DNA of 5,959 nucleotides from Planctomycetaceae bacterium (GCA_031274385.1 JAISQH010000355.1:1-5959), one strand, 5' to 3'. Positions 1-5,959 are shown, numbered from the stretch's first letter. A program made the numbers and translations. The notes: generated from the sequence alone by a model not told the origin.

Positions 1-1353
1 TTCCGAAAAAATTTCATTATCGATACGTTGCAACATGATTCTGCTGAAGATCAGGAAGGTAAGTTACAGTATCTTTTCAGTGAAAGTTTTGTTCTGATAA
101 ATCAACTTGACGAAAACGACGATTTGAGAATAAATTTTCTTGACAAGTATTTTCCAATGCTTGAACGTATTACAGAATATCATCGTAACCGTTTCAAGAC
201 AAACGAGTTTTTGGAAACACCGTATTTTTGGCATACATTAAAGTTGCGTGAAGGTGAAACGTTATCGAAAATGTACGGTCCCGAAGCGGCAAACCGTTTG
301 GAAAAGTTCAAAGCAAAACCGGAAATCATTCTGCAGTACGTTATCCAAGCGATGTTGCAACATGACGATCATACTTGGCGTGCGCTGGAAACGTTACGTG
401 ATAAACACGAATTGGTCAATCTTTTATCGCGTTCGATTCCTGATAACGATAAACAAAAGGTATTAAGCGAAGCGTTACAAAATCCAAGTCGGCTTGGATA
501 TTACAGCCGATTGAGCGATTCGGCTCTTCTTGACGACTTGCATCCTTACGAAGGTTGGATGACTGACTTGCCGTGTTACTACATTTACAAGATTATTAAA
601 AAAACTGTAAACGGTCAGGAAGTTACAGCTATTGAAGTGGGGTTCGCAATTGTAGATTCGGTATTGATAACGGTAGAAGTTATAACGATTCCGTTAACCG
701 GCGGTGCTTCGGCGGTTGCGATTGAATCACTAAAACGTGCTGTGTCGGTAGCCGCAGGAGCAGCGGCAAAACGCGCCGCATGGCAAGGTACAAAAATTCT
801 TGAAAAACAAATGCTTAAAAACGGTATTATCACTGCGGAAAAGAATGCAATGAAACAGGCGACAAAAGAAGCACTTGAAAAAATGCCGCAAGTTCTACCA
901 AAAATGTTGCAAAAATCTGGCGGCAATGTCCTTGATTTTTCAAAAGTTACTTTAAAACTTGATGTTTCACCGCTGGCAAAAACGGGCTTTGACAAAGCAA
1001 GAATGTTAGGATTTAAAAACGACACGTTCAAAAAATATACAGGTCTTGACGCACGTATTTTTATGCGGAACGATAGAAAAGTTGTGTTGAATCTTGCGGC
1101 GTTGCCAACTGTCGGCGGCAGAATGTGCTACGGTATTCCAAAAGTGATCGCAAGAGAAATCGTTGAAAGTGCAGGTGCAGATGCCGTTTTAGGTTCCGAA
1201 CCGGTACAACGTTTTGTGCTTCACGTGAAAGATAAAATAACAGGATTACCAATGGAAAAACCAATTTCGTACGAACAATATCAGTCCTCACTCTGGCTTT
1301 CCGCCGCAACCGGTCAACTTGACAAAATGGTAAAAGAAGCAGAAAAAAATTAA
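1..1353 (+). CDS. Uncharacterised protein, C-terminal 450 residues (5' end outside window)
   Basis: The reading frame is open from the first base of the window to the TAA at 1351-1353. The true start is therefore probably upstream, and the TTG at 28 that could be read as a start is most likely internal. I do not recognise the family. Residue numbers here count from base 1. Residues 1-190 look soluble, charged and helical. A stretch with Trp, Cys and Tyr (GWMTDLPCYYIYK) precedes a hydrophobic segment at about 211-240, broken by Glu and Asp, so it is not a clean transmembrane helix. Residues about 240-300 are rich in Ala, Lys and Met and probably form amphipathic helices. Residues 310-450 look like a mixed alpha/beta domain (KVVLNLAALPTVGGRMCYG). 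No catalytic motif is evident. The next gene starts 24 bases downstream, so the two are probably one transcription unit. That a gene is here is near certain; its function is unknown. It may be a soluble or membrane-peripheral partner of the downstream GTPase. Confidence 0.93.
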   Translation, partial: FRKNFIIDTLQHDSAEDQEGKLQYLFSESFVLINQLDENDDLRINFLDKYFPMLERITEYHRNRFKTNEFLETPYFWHTLKLREGETLSKMYGPEAANRLEKFKAKPEIILQYVIQAMLQHDDHTWRALETLRDKHELVNLLSRSIPDNDKQKVLSEALQNPSRLGYYSRLSDSALLDDLHPYEGWMTDLPCYYIYKIIKKTVNGQEVTAIEVGFAIVDSVLITVEVITIPLTGGASAVAIESLKRAVSVAAGAAAKRAAWQGTKILEKQMLKNGIITAEKNAMKQATKEALEKMPQVLPKMLQKSGGNVLDFSKVTLKLDVSPLAKTGFDKARMLGFKNDTFKKYTGLDARIFMRNDRKVVLNLAALPTVGGRMCYGIPKVIAREIVESAGADAVLGSEPVQRFVLHVKDKITGLPMEKPISYEQYQSSLWLSAATGQLDKMVKEAEKN

Positions 1354-1365
1354 CCCTCAAAAAAC

Positions 1366-1371
1366 TTGGAG
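1366..1371 (+). promoter_or_regulatory. Shine-Dalgarno for the exported membrane protein
   Basis: TTGGAG, with a GGAG core at 1368-1371, lies six bases before the ATG at 1378, which is ideal spacing. An in-frame TAA at 1372-1374 rules out any start further upstream, so the site and ATG 1378 support each other. It is the only clear Shine-Dalgarno among the three starts visible in the window. Confidence 0.75.
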
Positions 1372-1377
1372 TAAATT

Positions 1378-2352
1378 ATGACTAAACAATTGACAACATT
1401 TTTTGTTACCTGTATTTGCTGTCTTGTTATTGTACAGACAACTTATGCAGTGAACTTTACAAAATTCGTGCGCAAAGCAACGAAAGTTGCGGACAGTGTA
1501 CCGGTACACGGTGCGGACGATCTCGTTAAAACAATGTCGAAAAGTAAAGCGTCGCGGGAAGCGTTGGAATCGTCCGTGAAACGGATCGTCAAATCAACTG
1601 ACCCGTCAATGTTGAACAACGCAGTGAAAACGGAATTGCGAACGATTGATCCGTCGCTTGTTCGTTTTGCGGACGACCTTGACAAGCCGTCGAAAGAGTA
1701 TTTGATTGTTCTCGGCGAAGGGGCAAAAACGTGTAACAAAAACATTCCCGACATGATGCAGCGTGCCAAGTTTTTGGAAAAAGGCGGTGCGGAAACTGTA
1801 ACCGCTATCGGAATGTACGGCGACGGCATCGCAAAATCGGCGATGCGGGTTGATTCGGCAATAAGCGGCGGAAAACTGATTAGCCCAAAAGGAATGAGAG
1901 CGGTAACGTTGAACGATTACGGAAAACTTTTTACGAAGTACGGCGATAACGCAAAAATATTTTGGGACAAATATGTTGTCCCGCATTGGGGCAAGTGGCT
2001 TGTCGGCGGCGCGTTGGCGTGGTACTTAATTGACCCCGAAGGTTTTATGGACGCCGCCGGTAATCTGACAAAAACAGGATTGGAACGATTGACACAATGT
2101 GCTGGTGAAGTTGCGGCGATGGCAATTGAAGGCATATCAAAAGGTGCGGAAAAGGCAATCGAAAAAGTCGTGACACAAACCGGTGACGCGGTTGAAAGAA
2201 TCGGCAAAGCAACATTGTACTCATTCTTTACCAGCATCAAAGGAATCGCGGCACTGATTGTAATTTTGTTCGGCATAGCAATTATGTTACCGTTCACGAG
2301 ATTTTATGTGTTCGGATGGTTCGCGTTTTTGTTTAGAAAACCGAGAGGGTGA
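1378..2352 (+). CDS. Exported protein with signal peptide and C-terminal membrane anchor, uncharacterised
   Basis: This 324-residue protein begins with a likely Sec signal peptide: a Lys near the N-terminus, a hydrophobic core with three Cys at about 8-19, and a probable cleavage after Ala24 (TTYA/VNF). A Cys-based lipobox is not apparent. The body (25-200) is charged and looks helical. A short hydrophobic segment at about 204-218 (WGKWLVGGALAWYLI) is followed by DPEG and then by a Gly/Ala/Lys-rich amphipathic helical region at 225-280. A strong transmembrane helix spans about 288-305. It is followed by an aromatic and basic tail (RFYVF...FRKPRG), which by the positive-inside rule should lie in the cytoplasm, leaving residues 25-285 outside. 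The start is fixed by the Shine-Dalgarno and by an in-frame stop just upstream. It probably shares a transcript with the preceding gene. I do not recognise a named family. Its topology suits a periplasmic partner of the transmembrane GTPase encoded next. Confidence 0.93.
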   Translation: MTKQLTTFFVTCICCLVIVQTTYAVNFTKFVRKATKVADSVPVHGADDLVKTMSKSKASREALESSVKRIVKSTDPSMLNNAVKTELRTIDPSLVRFADDLDKPSKEYLIVLGEGAKTCNKNIPDMMQRAKFLEKGGAETVTAIGMYGDGIAKSAMRVDSAISGGKLISPKGMRAVTLNDYGKLFTKYGDNAKIFWDKYVVPHWGKWLVGGALAWYLIDPEGFMDAAGNLTKTGLERLTQCAGEVAAMAIEGISKGAEKAIEKVVTQTGDAVERIGKATLYSFFTSIKGIAALIVILFGIAIMLPFTRFYVFGWFAFLFRKPRG

Positions 2353-2415
2353 ATATTTTGTTGTAATACGGAAAACGTAATCGATACAAAAAGATTGAAT
2401 AAAATTAGTTCTAAA

Positions 2416-2490
2416 ATGACAAGAATAAATCACCAACTGCCGGTAACATTATCGGCAATAAATTTTTTACACAAATTTGACACTCTTTAA
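2416..2490 (+). other. Possible 24-codon leader ORF just upstream of the GTPase gene
   Basis: ATG at 2416-2418 opens a 24-codon frame (MTRINHQLPV...) ending in TAA at 2488-2490. It is in the same frame as the GTPase gene, whose ATG follows after one codon (TAA CCG ATG). The hairpin at 2438-2457 lies inside it. Such an arrangement could allow ribosomes finishing the short frame to restart at 2494, which lacks a Shine-Dalgarno. The short frame itself also has no visible ribosome binding site, and open frames of this length are common by chance in AT-rich DNA, so this is a weak candidate. Confidence 0.15.
2438..2468 (+). terminator. Candidate Rho-independent terminator or regulatory hairpin
   Basis: TGCCGGTA (2438-2445) pairs with TATCGGCA (2450-2457) around the loop ACAT. 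This gives an eight-base-pair stem with one G-U pair. After five bases a run of six T follows (2463-2468). It sits 86 bases after the stop of the exported protein and 25 bases before the start of the GTPase gene. It could terminate the upstream transcript. The stem is short and the T-run is slightly displaced, so termination may be partial, or the hairpin may act in the leader of the GTPase mRNA. Confidence 0.4.
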
Positions 2491-2493
2491 CCG

Positions 2494-5094
2494 ATGAAAA
2501 ACATTAACAAAAAATATTACAAGTTTGCACTTTATGGTCTTTCGGGTTCCGGCAAGACTTGCATGTTGACAGCGATGGCGATGGTGCGACGGACAACGAC
2601 CGATAATTCAATGTGCGGTATGTTGGCGGTTGATTCGGTGTTGTTGCGTTCACTCGAACAAGGCGAAAATATCGAGCAAGGTTTTCATAATCTAAGAGGT
2701 TTCGTAAGCCGCGATGCTTATTTGACGACAGCATACGATGTTTCACAAGAAAAACGTGACGGTATTTCGTTTGAAGATTATAAACAAAAACAAGACGAAA
2801 ATTTTCCGCCGTCAACTGATCGGCGTTGGCAAGGGTACATTCAAGACATCAAAAACGGTAGGTTGCCCGACCCAACTCCGCACGCAATGGATAAGTTTCC
2901 GGTTTATTTGTACGAAGGAAAAAACGAGTATCTTGATTTGTTCTACTTTGCTATTCTCGATTACGCCGGCGGACGGTTATCCCCGAACGCTCTCTCTGCA
3001 GCAAATTCAATGACCGAAGAACTCACTCGTTCAATGGAAGATTCCGACGGGATTATTGTGTTGGCACCGGTAGTTAAGAAAGGGCAAAACGCGGATACTG
3101 GGTTGAGAGAACACCTTGAAGACCTTGCGGTTTCGTTGGGAAATCTCACCGCCAAAACAGGTACGAAAAAATGTCCTCTCGCTTTAGTTTTGACGAAGTG
3201 GGATTGGCAATCGGATATTCCGGTTAATTCGCCGGATGCCGAAATCGAAAACATGAAATCATTTATTGAACAAAATGATCTCTACAAAAATATCGCAAAC
3301 AAAATTAACAATAAATATTTCAAAATTTTTCCAGTCAGTGCGTTGGGAAAATGTAACGATGACGGTAATCCGAAAGTTATTGAACCGGTTTTGCAATCTT
3401 ACGGAGTACCGTTTCCGTTTTGTTGGTTAGCAGAACAAATCAACGAGATGGAATTGGAACGATTGAAAGAAGTACAAAATGAATTGCCGTCGAAATGGCT
3501 GCCGGTAGTGTTACCGTTAAAATGGGAAGGTCTCTCGACAAGTCTTGAAAATTTACCCTCATGGCTGTCGTCTGTGTTGTCGTTAAAATGGTGCCCGGTA
3601 ATGCCGCTACTAAAACGGTTACCGGTTGCTTGGCAAGAAAATTGGCAAGCGGTTGACGAAGCAGGCACGTTGGCAAAAAAACTTCTCAACAGGTTGCCCG
3701 ATAACGCAACCAACAAAATCAATCAGGTAAAGCAAATACGCCAAAAAGTTCTGGTCAACATTATTTCGCGTTGTCTTTTATTTTTCGTTTTGCTTTGTGG
3801 TTTATGGTATTACATGATTGGTTCGTCTAACGGAAGAATGTTACGCAACGCCGAAATCGCAATACAAGGTACAACCGACGGACCGATTTTGCAACGTTAT
3901 CAATCGAAGTTGGAATCATACATCAAAGGTTCGTACTTCCCACTTACACCGCCGCATTTTGCGAAAGCACGCGCTGAAAATTTACTCACTCGAATATTAG
4001 ACAAGTACGAAGAAATTTTGTACAACACCTTTAATAACGCACCGCTTGAACCGGTTGAGGCTAAAGAGGGAAAAGCGGATAATTATCTGGCAAAATATCC
4101 GCAGGGAAAATATTCGGATGCTGTTCAGGATTGGATGCTCAAATATAGAGAAGTGGTCGTGATAATCGGCAATCAAGGTGCGATTGACGATCTTGTTCGT
4201 TTGTGGGACATTAAAAAAAGTAGTACAAACATTTCCGATATTCAGGAAGTTATCAACAAAGGAAATGTTGACAACTTTTTCAAATATCCAAAGTACGCAA
4301 CTGACGAACAAAAAGTCAAGCGAAACGAGATCGTCACACAAGCGAATAAACGTGTTGCTGAACTGAATTGGGAACAATACGCAAGGGGAGTACGTGACGA
4401 ATTTGATAGTGGTAACATTAATGGTGCTTATCGTTCGCTTGGTAACGGCAGCGGTTACGGTGATAAATGGAATGCTCTTTGCAAAGAAATAATTGATAAA
4501 ACTGAAAATGAAGTTGATAAAATAATTGATGGCAACGGTACCAATTACAGTAAATCAATTAACGAAATCAAAGGTATACTTAGCAGTGTTCAGATTTCAA
4601 GCAACGACGGTATAGGCGGTGCGGATACTCTTTCGCAAAATTTGAACAAGAAGATCAAAGTGATAAATCAAAGGTGGGATAAACGTATTTATGATAAAGT
4701 CAAATCAGAACGCACGGAAACTTCTTGCGATAATTACCTCACAACTGCTCCATTAAAAACCATGACAGGTACAGTGAACAGATATAAGGAATATCTGGCG
4801 GAATATAAAAATGTGCAAAAAAAATACGAAGAGGCGGAAGGGGAATACCAACGCCTTCATGGCGGTGAGGGACAAGTACCGCCGTTGCCGTCAGGTGCCG
4901 TACTATGGGAAAAGCCTGATTGGTTTTCAGCAGGTAAAAAATATGTTGAGGGGCAATGGTTACCGATTGGAACTGAAATACGCGCAGAAACGTCATTGGG
5001 GTGGAATATTGAGACAACAAAAATTAAGAAACCAGATATTCGCGGGCAATTTACGTTTCCGAATGAGCCTTCTTTGCCCGAATGGCGACCGTGA
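2494..5094 (+). CDS. Membrane-spanning GTPase-like NTPase with large C-terminal stalk
   Basis: This 866-residue protein is probably a nucleotide-driven switch at the membrane. The N-terminal domain carries G1 GLSGSGKT at 15-22, G3 DYAG at 156-159 after a hydrophobic strand, G4 TKWD at 234-237 (for NKxD) and a G5-like SAL at 282-284. Motif order and G4 point to a GTPase rather than an ATPase. G1 and G3 are about 135 residues apart, so a large insertion lies in the switch I region; no clear G2 Thr can be assigned. A Trp/Leu/Pro-rich repeated linker (331-380) leads to a basic patch and a single transmembrane helix at about 419-442. The remaining 420 residues look helical, with two related segments around 529-547 and 746-768, a coiled-coil-like stretch (762-790) and a Pro/Trp-rich tail (790-866). 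Basic residues before the helix predict N-in, C-out. An in-frame TAA at 2488 and the early P-loop make ATG 2494 the only sensible start, though no Shine-Dalgarno is visible. The exact family is not recognised; the specific substrate is unknown. Confidence 0.93.
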   Translation: MKNINKKYYKFALYGLSGSGKTCMLTAMAMVRRTTTDNSMCGMLAVDSVLLRSLEQGENIEQGFHNLRGFVSRDAYLTTAYDVSQEKRDGISFEDYKQKQDENFPPSTDRRWQGYIQDIKNGRLPDPTPHAMDKFPVYLYEGKNEYLDLFYFAILDYAGGRLSPNALSAANSMTEELTRSMEDSDGIIVLAPVVKKGQNADTGLREHLEDLAVSLGNLTAKTGTKKCPLALVLTKWDWQSDIPVNSPDAEIENMKSFIEQNDLYKNIANKINNKYFKIFPVSALGKCNDDGNPKVIEPVLQSYGVPFPFCWLAEQINEMELERLKEVQNELPSKWLPVVLPLKWEGLSTSLENLPSWLSSVLSLKWCPVMPLLKRLPVAWQENWQAVDEAGTLAKKLLNRLPDNATNKINQVKQIRQKVLVNIISRCLLFFVLLCGLWYYMIGSSNGRMLRNAEIAIQGTTDGPILQRYQSKLESYIKGSYFPLTPPHFAKARAENLLTRILDKYEEILYNTFNNAPLEPVEAKEGKADNYLAKYPQGKYSDAVQDWMLKYREVVVIIGNQGAIDDLVRLWDIKKSSTNISDIQEVINKGNVDNFFKYPKYATDEQKVKRNEIVTQANKRVAELNWEQYARGVRDEFDSGNINGAYRSLGNGSGYGDKWNALCKEIIDKTENEVDKIIDGNGTNYSKSINEIKGILSSVQISSNDGIGGADTLSQNLNKKIKVINQRWDKRIYDKVKSERTETSCDNYLTTAPLKTMTGTVNRYKEYLAEYKNVQKKYEEAEGEYQRLHGGEGQVPPLPSGAVLWEKPDWFSAGKKYVEGQWLPIGTEIRAETSLGWNIETTKIKKPDIRGQFTFPNEPSLPEWRP
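3484..3633 (+). repeat. Degenerate Trp/Leu/Pro repeat in the juxtamembrane linker
   Basis: Residues 331-344 (LPSKWLPVVLPLKW) and 354-366 (LPSWLSSVLSLKW) of the GTPase are clearly related, with one residue deleted. A weaker third copy follows at 367-380 (CPVMPLLKRLPVAW). The similarity is visible in the DNA too, for example the shared block CGTTAAAATGG in the first two copies. The unit length is about 22-23 codons. The segment separates the GTPase domain from the transmembrane helix and is rich in Trp, Leu and Pro, as expected for a membrane-surface or hinge element. Confidence 0.6.
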
Positions 5095-5149
5095 TTTAAT
5101 TTTGTTGTATTTTTTGTTTTTATCACAATTTTACATTGCAATTGAAACA
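5095..5149 (+). other. 55-base T-rich spacer between the GTPase gene and the next gene
   Basis: The spacer is very T-rich. It has no G+C-rich stem immediately before the T-tracts, so it is a poor intrinsic terminator, and transcription probably continues into the next gene. No strong Shine-Dalgarno is seen before the ATG at 5150. Confidence 0.5.
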
Positions 5150-5959
5150 ATGGAAATTTATTTTTTTGCAGAAACACCGCGTGCGGATTCCGACCATCCG
5201 GCGATAGTACCGGTGTTGCACGAAGTGCCAGTTACAATTATCGATAAGTACATTCCGAAAGTTCGAAACGGCGAAACCGGTTACGATTTCATCGGCGTTT
5301 GCCAGCCCGCGCCGCGAAAACGGCTTGAAAAAATAGATACGTCAACCGAAACGCTTGTTGTCGCAGTGCCGGATTATGATTTGAATCGTGCGCCGAATAA
5401 AGAAAAAATTCGGGAAAAATTAAAATCGTTTCTCGGTCAAATAGAAACAATTCACGATTGGTCAGACGAAACTCGCTCTGTTGTTCCGTTACAAATTTTT
5501 GACCAATGGTACAATGAAATCGTTTCGTTAATTCCAAAAAAACTTAAACCAATAAATTCAAACGGAAAGAAAGGAAACTGGTTTATGCGTCATAAACTTT
5601 TATGTGCAGTTATGGTATTATTGCTGTTTGTTGTTTCGAGTGTTACGTTAATCGGACAACCAATAACTGACTTGTTTGAAAGATTGAAAATTCCCACTCG
5701 TCCTATCAACCCCGAACCTCCCCCGCAAGCGAAAGCGTTACAAACATGGTTGGCAATGTTAGGTGAAAAAACCGATAATACCAATGAACAATTATTGCAA
5801 CAACAACTTCACGATAAATTACAATCTCTCTTAAAATTACCGGCAACACAAAATAATTTGCAAACGATTTTGAATAATCTGAAACGTTGTTTTGATTCCG
5901 GTAAAGACAAGTTGCCGACTGAACAACAATCGTTAGACACGTTGCTAGACGATGGTAAT
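5150..5959 (+). CDS. Bitopic membrane protein, N-terminal 270 residues (3' end outside window)
   Basis: An ATG at 5150 opens a frame that stays open to the last base (270 codons), so the gene is truncated by the window edge. The protein begins MEIYFFAETPRADSDHPAIV and has an N-terminal domain of about 145 residues with several likely beta strands (PVTIIDKYIP, YDFIGVC, TLVVAVPDYD). A basic patch (KKLKP...GKKGNWFMRHK) precedes a transmembrane helix at about 149-169, predicting N-in and C-out. After it come a Pro-rich hinge (INPEPPPQ, about 186-193) and a Gln/Leu-rich, probably coiled-coil segment. This repeats, on a smaller scale, the layout of the GTPase upstream: soluble cytoplasmic head, one membrane pass, helical outer part. 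The start is the first ATG after the GTPase stop; in-frame TTG codons at 5102, 5105 and 5114 are less likely. No known family is recognised. It is likely co-transcribed with the GTPase gene and may be its partner. Confidence 0.85.
   Translation, partial: MEIYFFAETPRADSDHPAIVPVLHEVPVTIIDKYIPKVRNGETGYDFIGVCQPAPRKRLEKIDTSTETLVVAVPDYDLNRAPNKEKIREKLKSFLGQIETIHDWSDETRSVVPLQIFDQWYNEIVSLIPKKLKPINSNGKKGNWFMRHKLLCAVMVLLLFVVSSVTLIGQPITDLFERLKIPTRPINPEPPPQAKALQTWLAMLGEKTDNTNEQLLQQQLHDKLQSLLKLPATQNNLQTILNNLKRCFDSGKDKLPTEQQSLDTLLDDGN

Larger units (their letters stand above)
2353..2493 (+). other. 141-base AT-rich gap between the exported protein and the GTPase gene
   Basis: This is the longest non-coding stretch in the window. 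It contains a hairpin followed by a T-run (2438-2468) and a possible 24-codon leader ORF (2416-2490). No convincing sigma-70 promoter with correctly spaced -35 and -10 boxes was found, although a promoter for the GTPase gene would be expected here if the hairpin terminates the upstream transcript. No Shine-Dalgarno precedes the ATG at 2494. Confidence 0.6.

Noticed and set aside
28..30. TTG as the start of the first gene
   Set aside because: The frame is open upstream to base 1 with no Shine-Dalgarno before the TTG, so a start outside the window is more likely.
615..1031. 138-codon open frame on the minus strand, and similar minus-strand frames at 1061-1360, 1443-1986, 1917-2297, 2961-3254, 3399-3722, 3997-4377 and 4739-5177
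   Set aside because: All lie opposite well-supported plus-strand genes, overlap one another in different frames, and their translations look like reverse-complement shadows with no motif or ribosome binding site.
2477..2482. Perfect TTGACA -35 box
   Set aside because: It lies only 11 bases before the GTPase ATG, and no TATAAT-like box is found 16-18 bases further on, so it would give a transcript starting inside the gene.
3595..3625. Inverted repeat CCGGTAA / TTACCGG within the GTPase gene
   Set aside because: It falls in coding sequence of the Pro/Leu-rich linker and uses a CCGGTA string that recurs through the window from codon choice, so it is probably incidental.
5043..5116. CGGGCAA (5043-5049) and TTGCCCG (5074-5080) as a terminator with the T-rich spacer
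   Set aside because: The stem lies inside the coding region with a 24-base loop, and the T-tracts begin well after it, so the geometry does not fit an intrinsic terminator.
5289..5784. Minus-strand open frames at 5289-5537 and 5590-5784
   Set aside because: A continuous plus-strand frame from ATG 5150 to the window end covers both and has a coherent protein layout with a membrane helix.
1..5959. CRISPR array, tRNA or rRNA genes, insertion sequence ends
   Set aside because: No regularly spaced direct repeats, cloverleaf-like segments, transposase motifs or terminal inverted repeats were seen on either strand.

Overview
The window is a tightly packed, fully co-oriented block of four plus-strand protein genes with moderate-to-low GC. 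No RNA genes, insertion sequences, CRISPR arrays or antisense genes could be supported. Gene order is: (A) a protein whose 5' end lies outside the window (1-1353); (B) a 324-residue exported protein with a C-terminal membrane anchor (1378-2352); (C) an 866-residue GTPase-like NTPase with one transmembrane segment and a large C-terminal part (2494-5094); (D) a protein with one transmembrane segment that runs off the right edge (5150-5959). I recognise no established gene name for any of them.

Gene C is the only one with a diagnosable biochemical signature: a P-loop (GLSGSGKT), a G3/Walker B (DYAG), a G4 (TKWD) and a G5-like SAL, in the right order. This places it among P-loop GTPases, in the broad sense of the TRAFAC-type GTPases. 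An unusually long stretch (about 130 residues) separates G1 from G3. The GTPase domain is joined by a Trp/Leu/Pro-rich repeated linker to a transmembrane helix and then to about 420 residues of helical, weakly repetitive sequence. Gene D has the same layout in miniature: N-terminal soluble domain, basic juxtamembrane patch, one transmembrane helix, Gln-rich C-terminal part. Gene B has the opposite layout: signal peptide, soluble body, C-terminal transmembrane helix and basic tail. Gene A is mostly soluble-looking, with a hydrophobic central stretch and an Ala/Lys-rich helical region.

Taken together this looks like a membrane-spanning, GTPase-driven assembly: a cytoplasmic GTPase connected through the membrane to an extracytoplasmic stalk, with an exported anchored partner (B) and a second bitopic partner (D). 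That is inference from topology and gene order. Its biological role (secretion, surface assembly, defence, signalling) cannot be told from the sequence. A and B are 24 bases apart and B has a good Shine-Dalgarno, so they are very probably co-transcribed. A 141-base gap with a hairpin and T-run separates B from C, and C and D are 55 bases apart.

The host is uncertain. Long uncharacterised proteins, a GTPase fused to a transmembrane stalk, and weak or absent Shine-Dalgarno sequences before two of three visible starts fit a Gram-negative, PVC-type bacterium (for example a lower-GC planctomycete), but this is an impression and not a demonstrated assignment.
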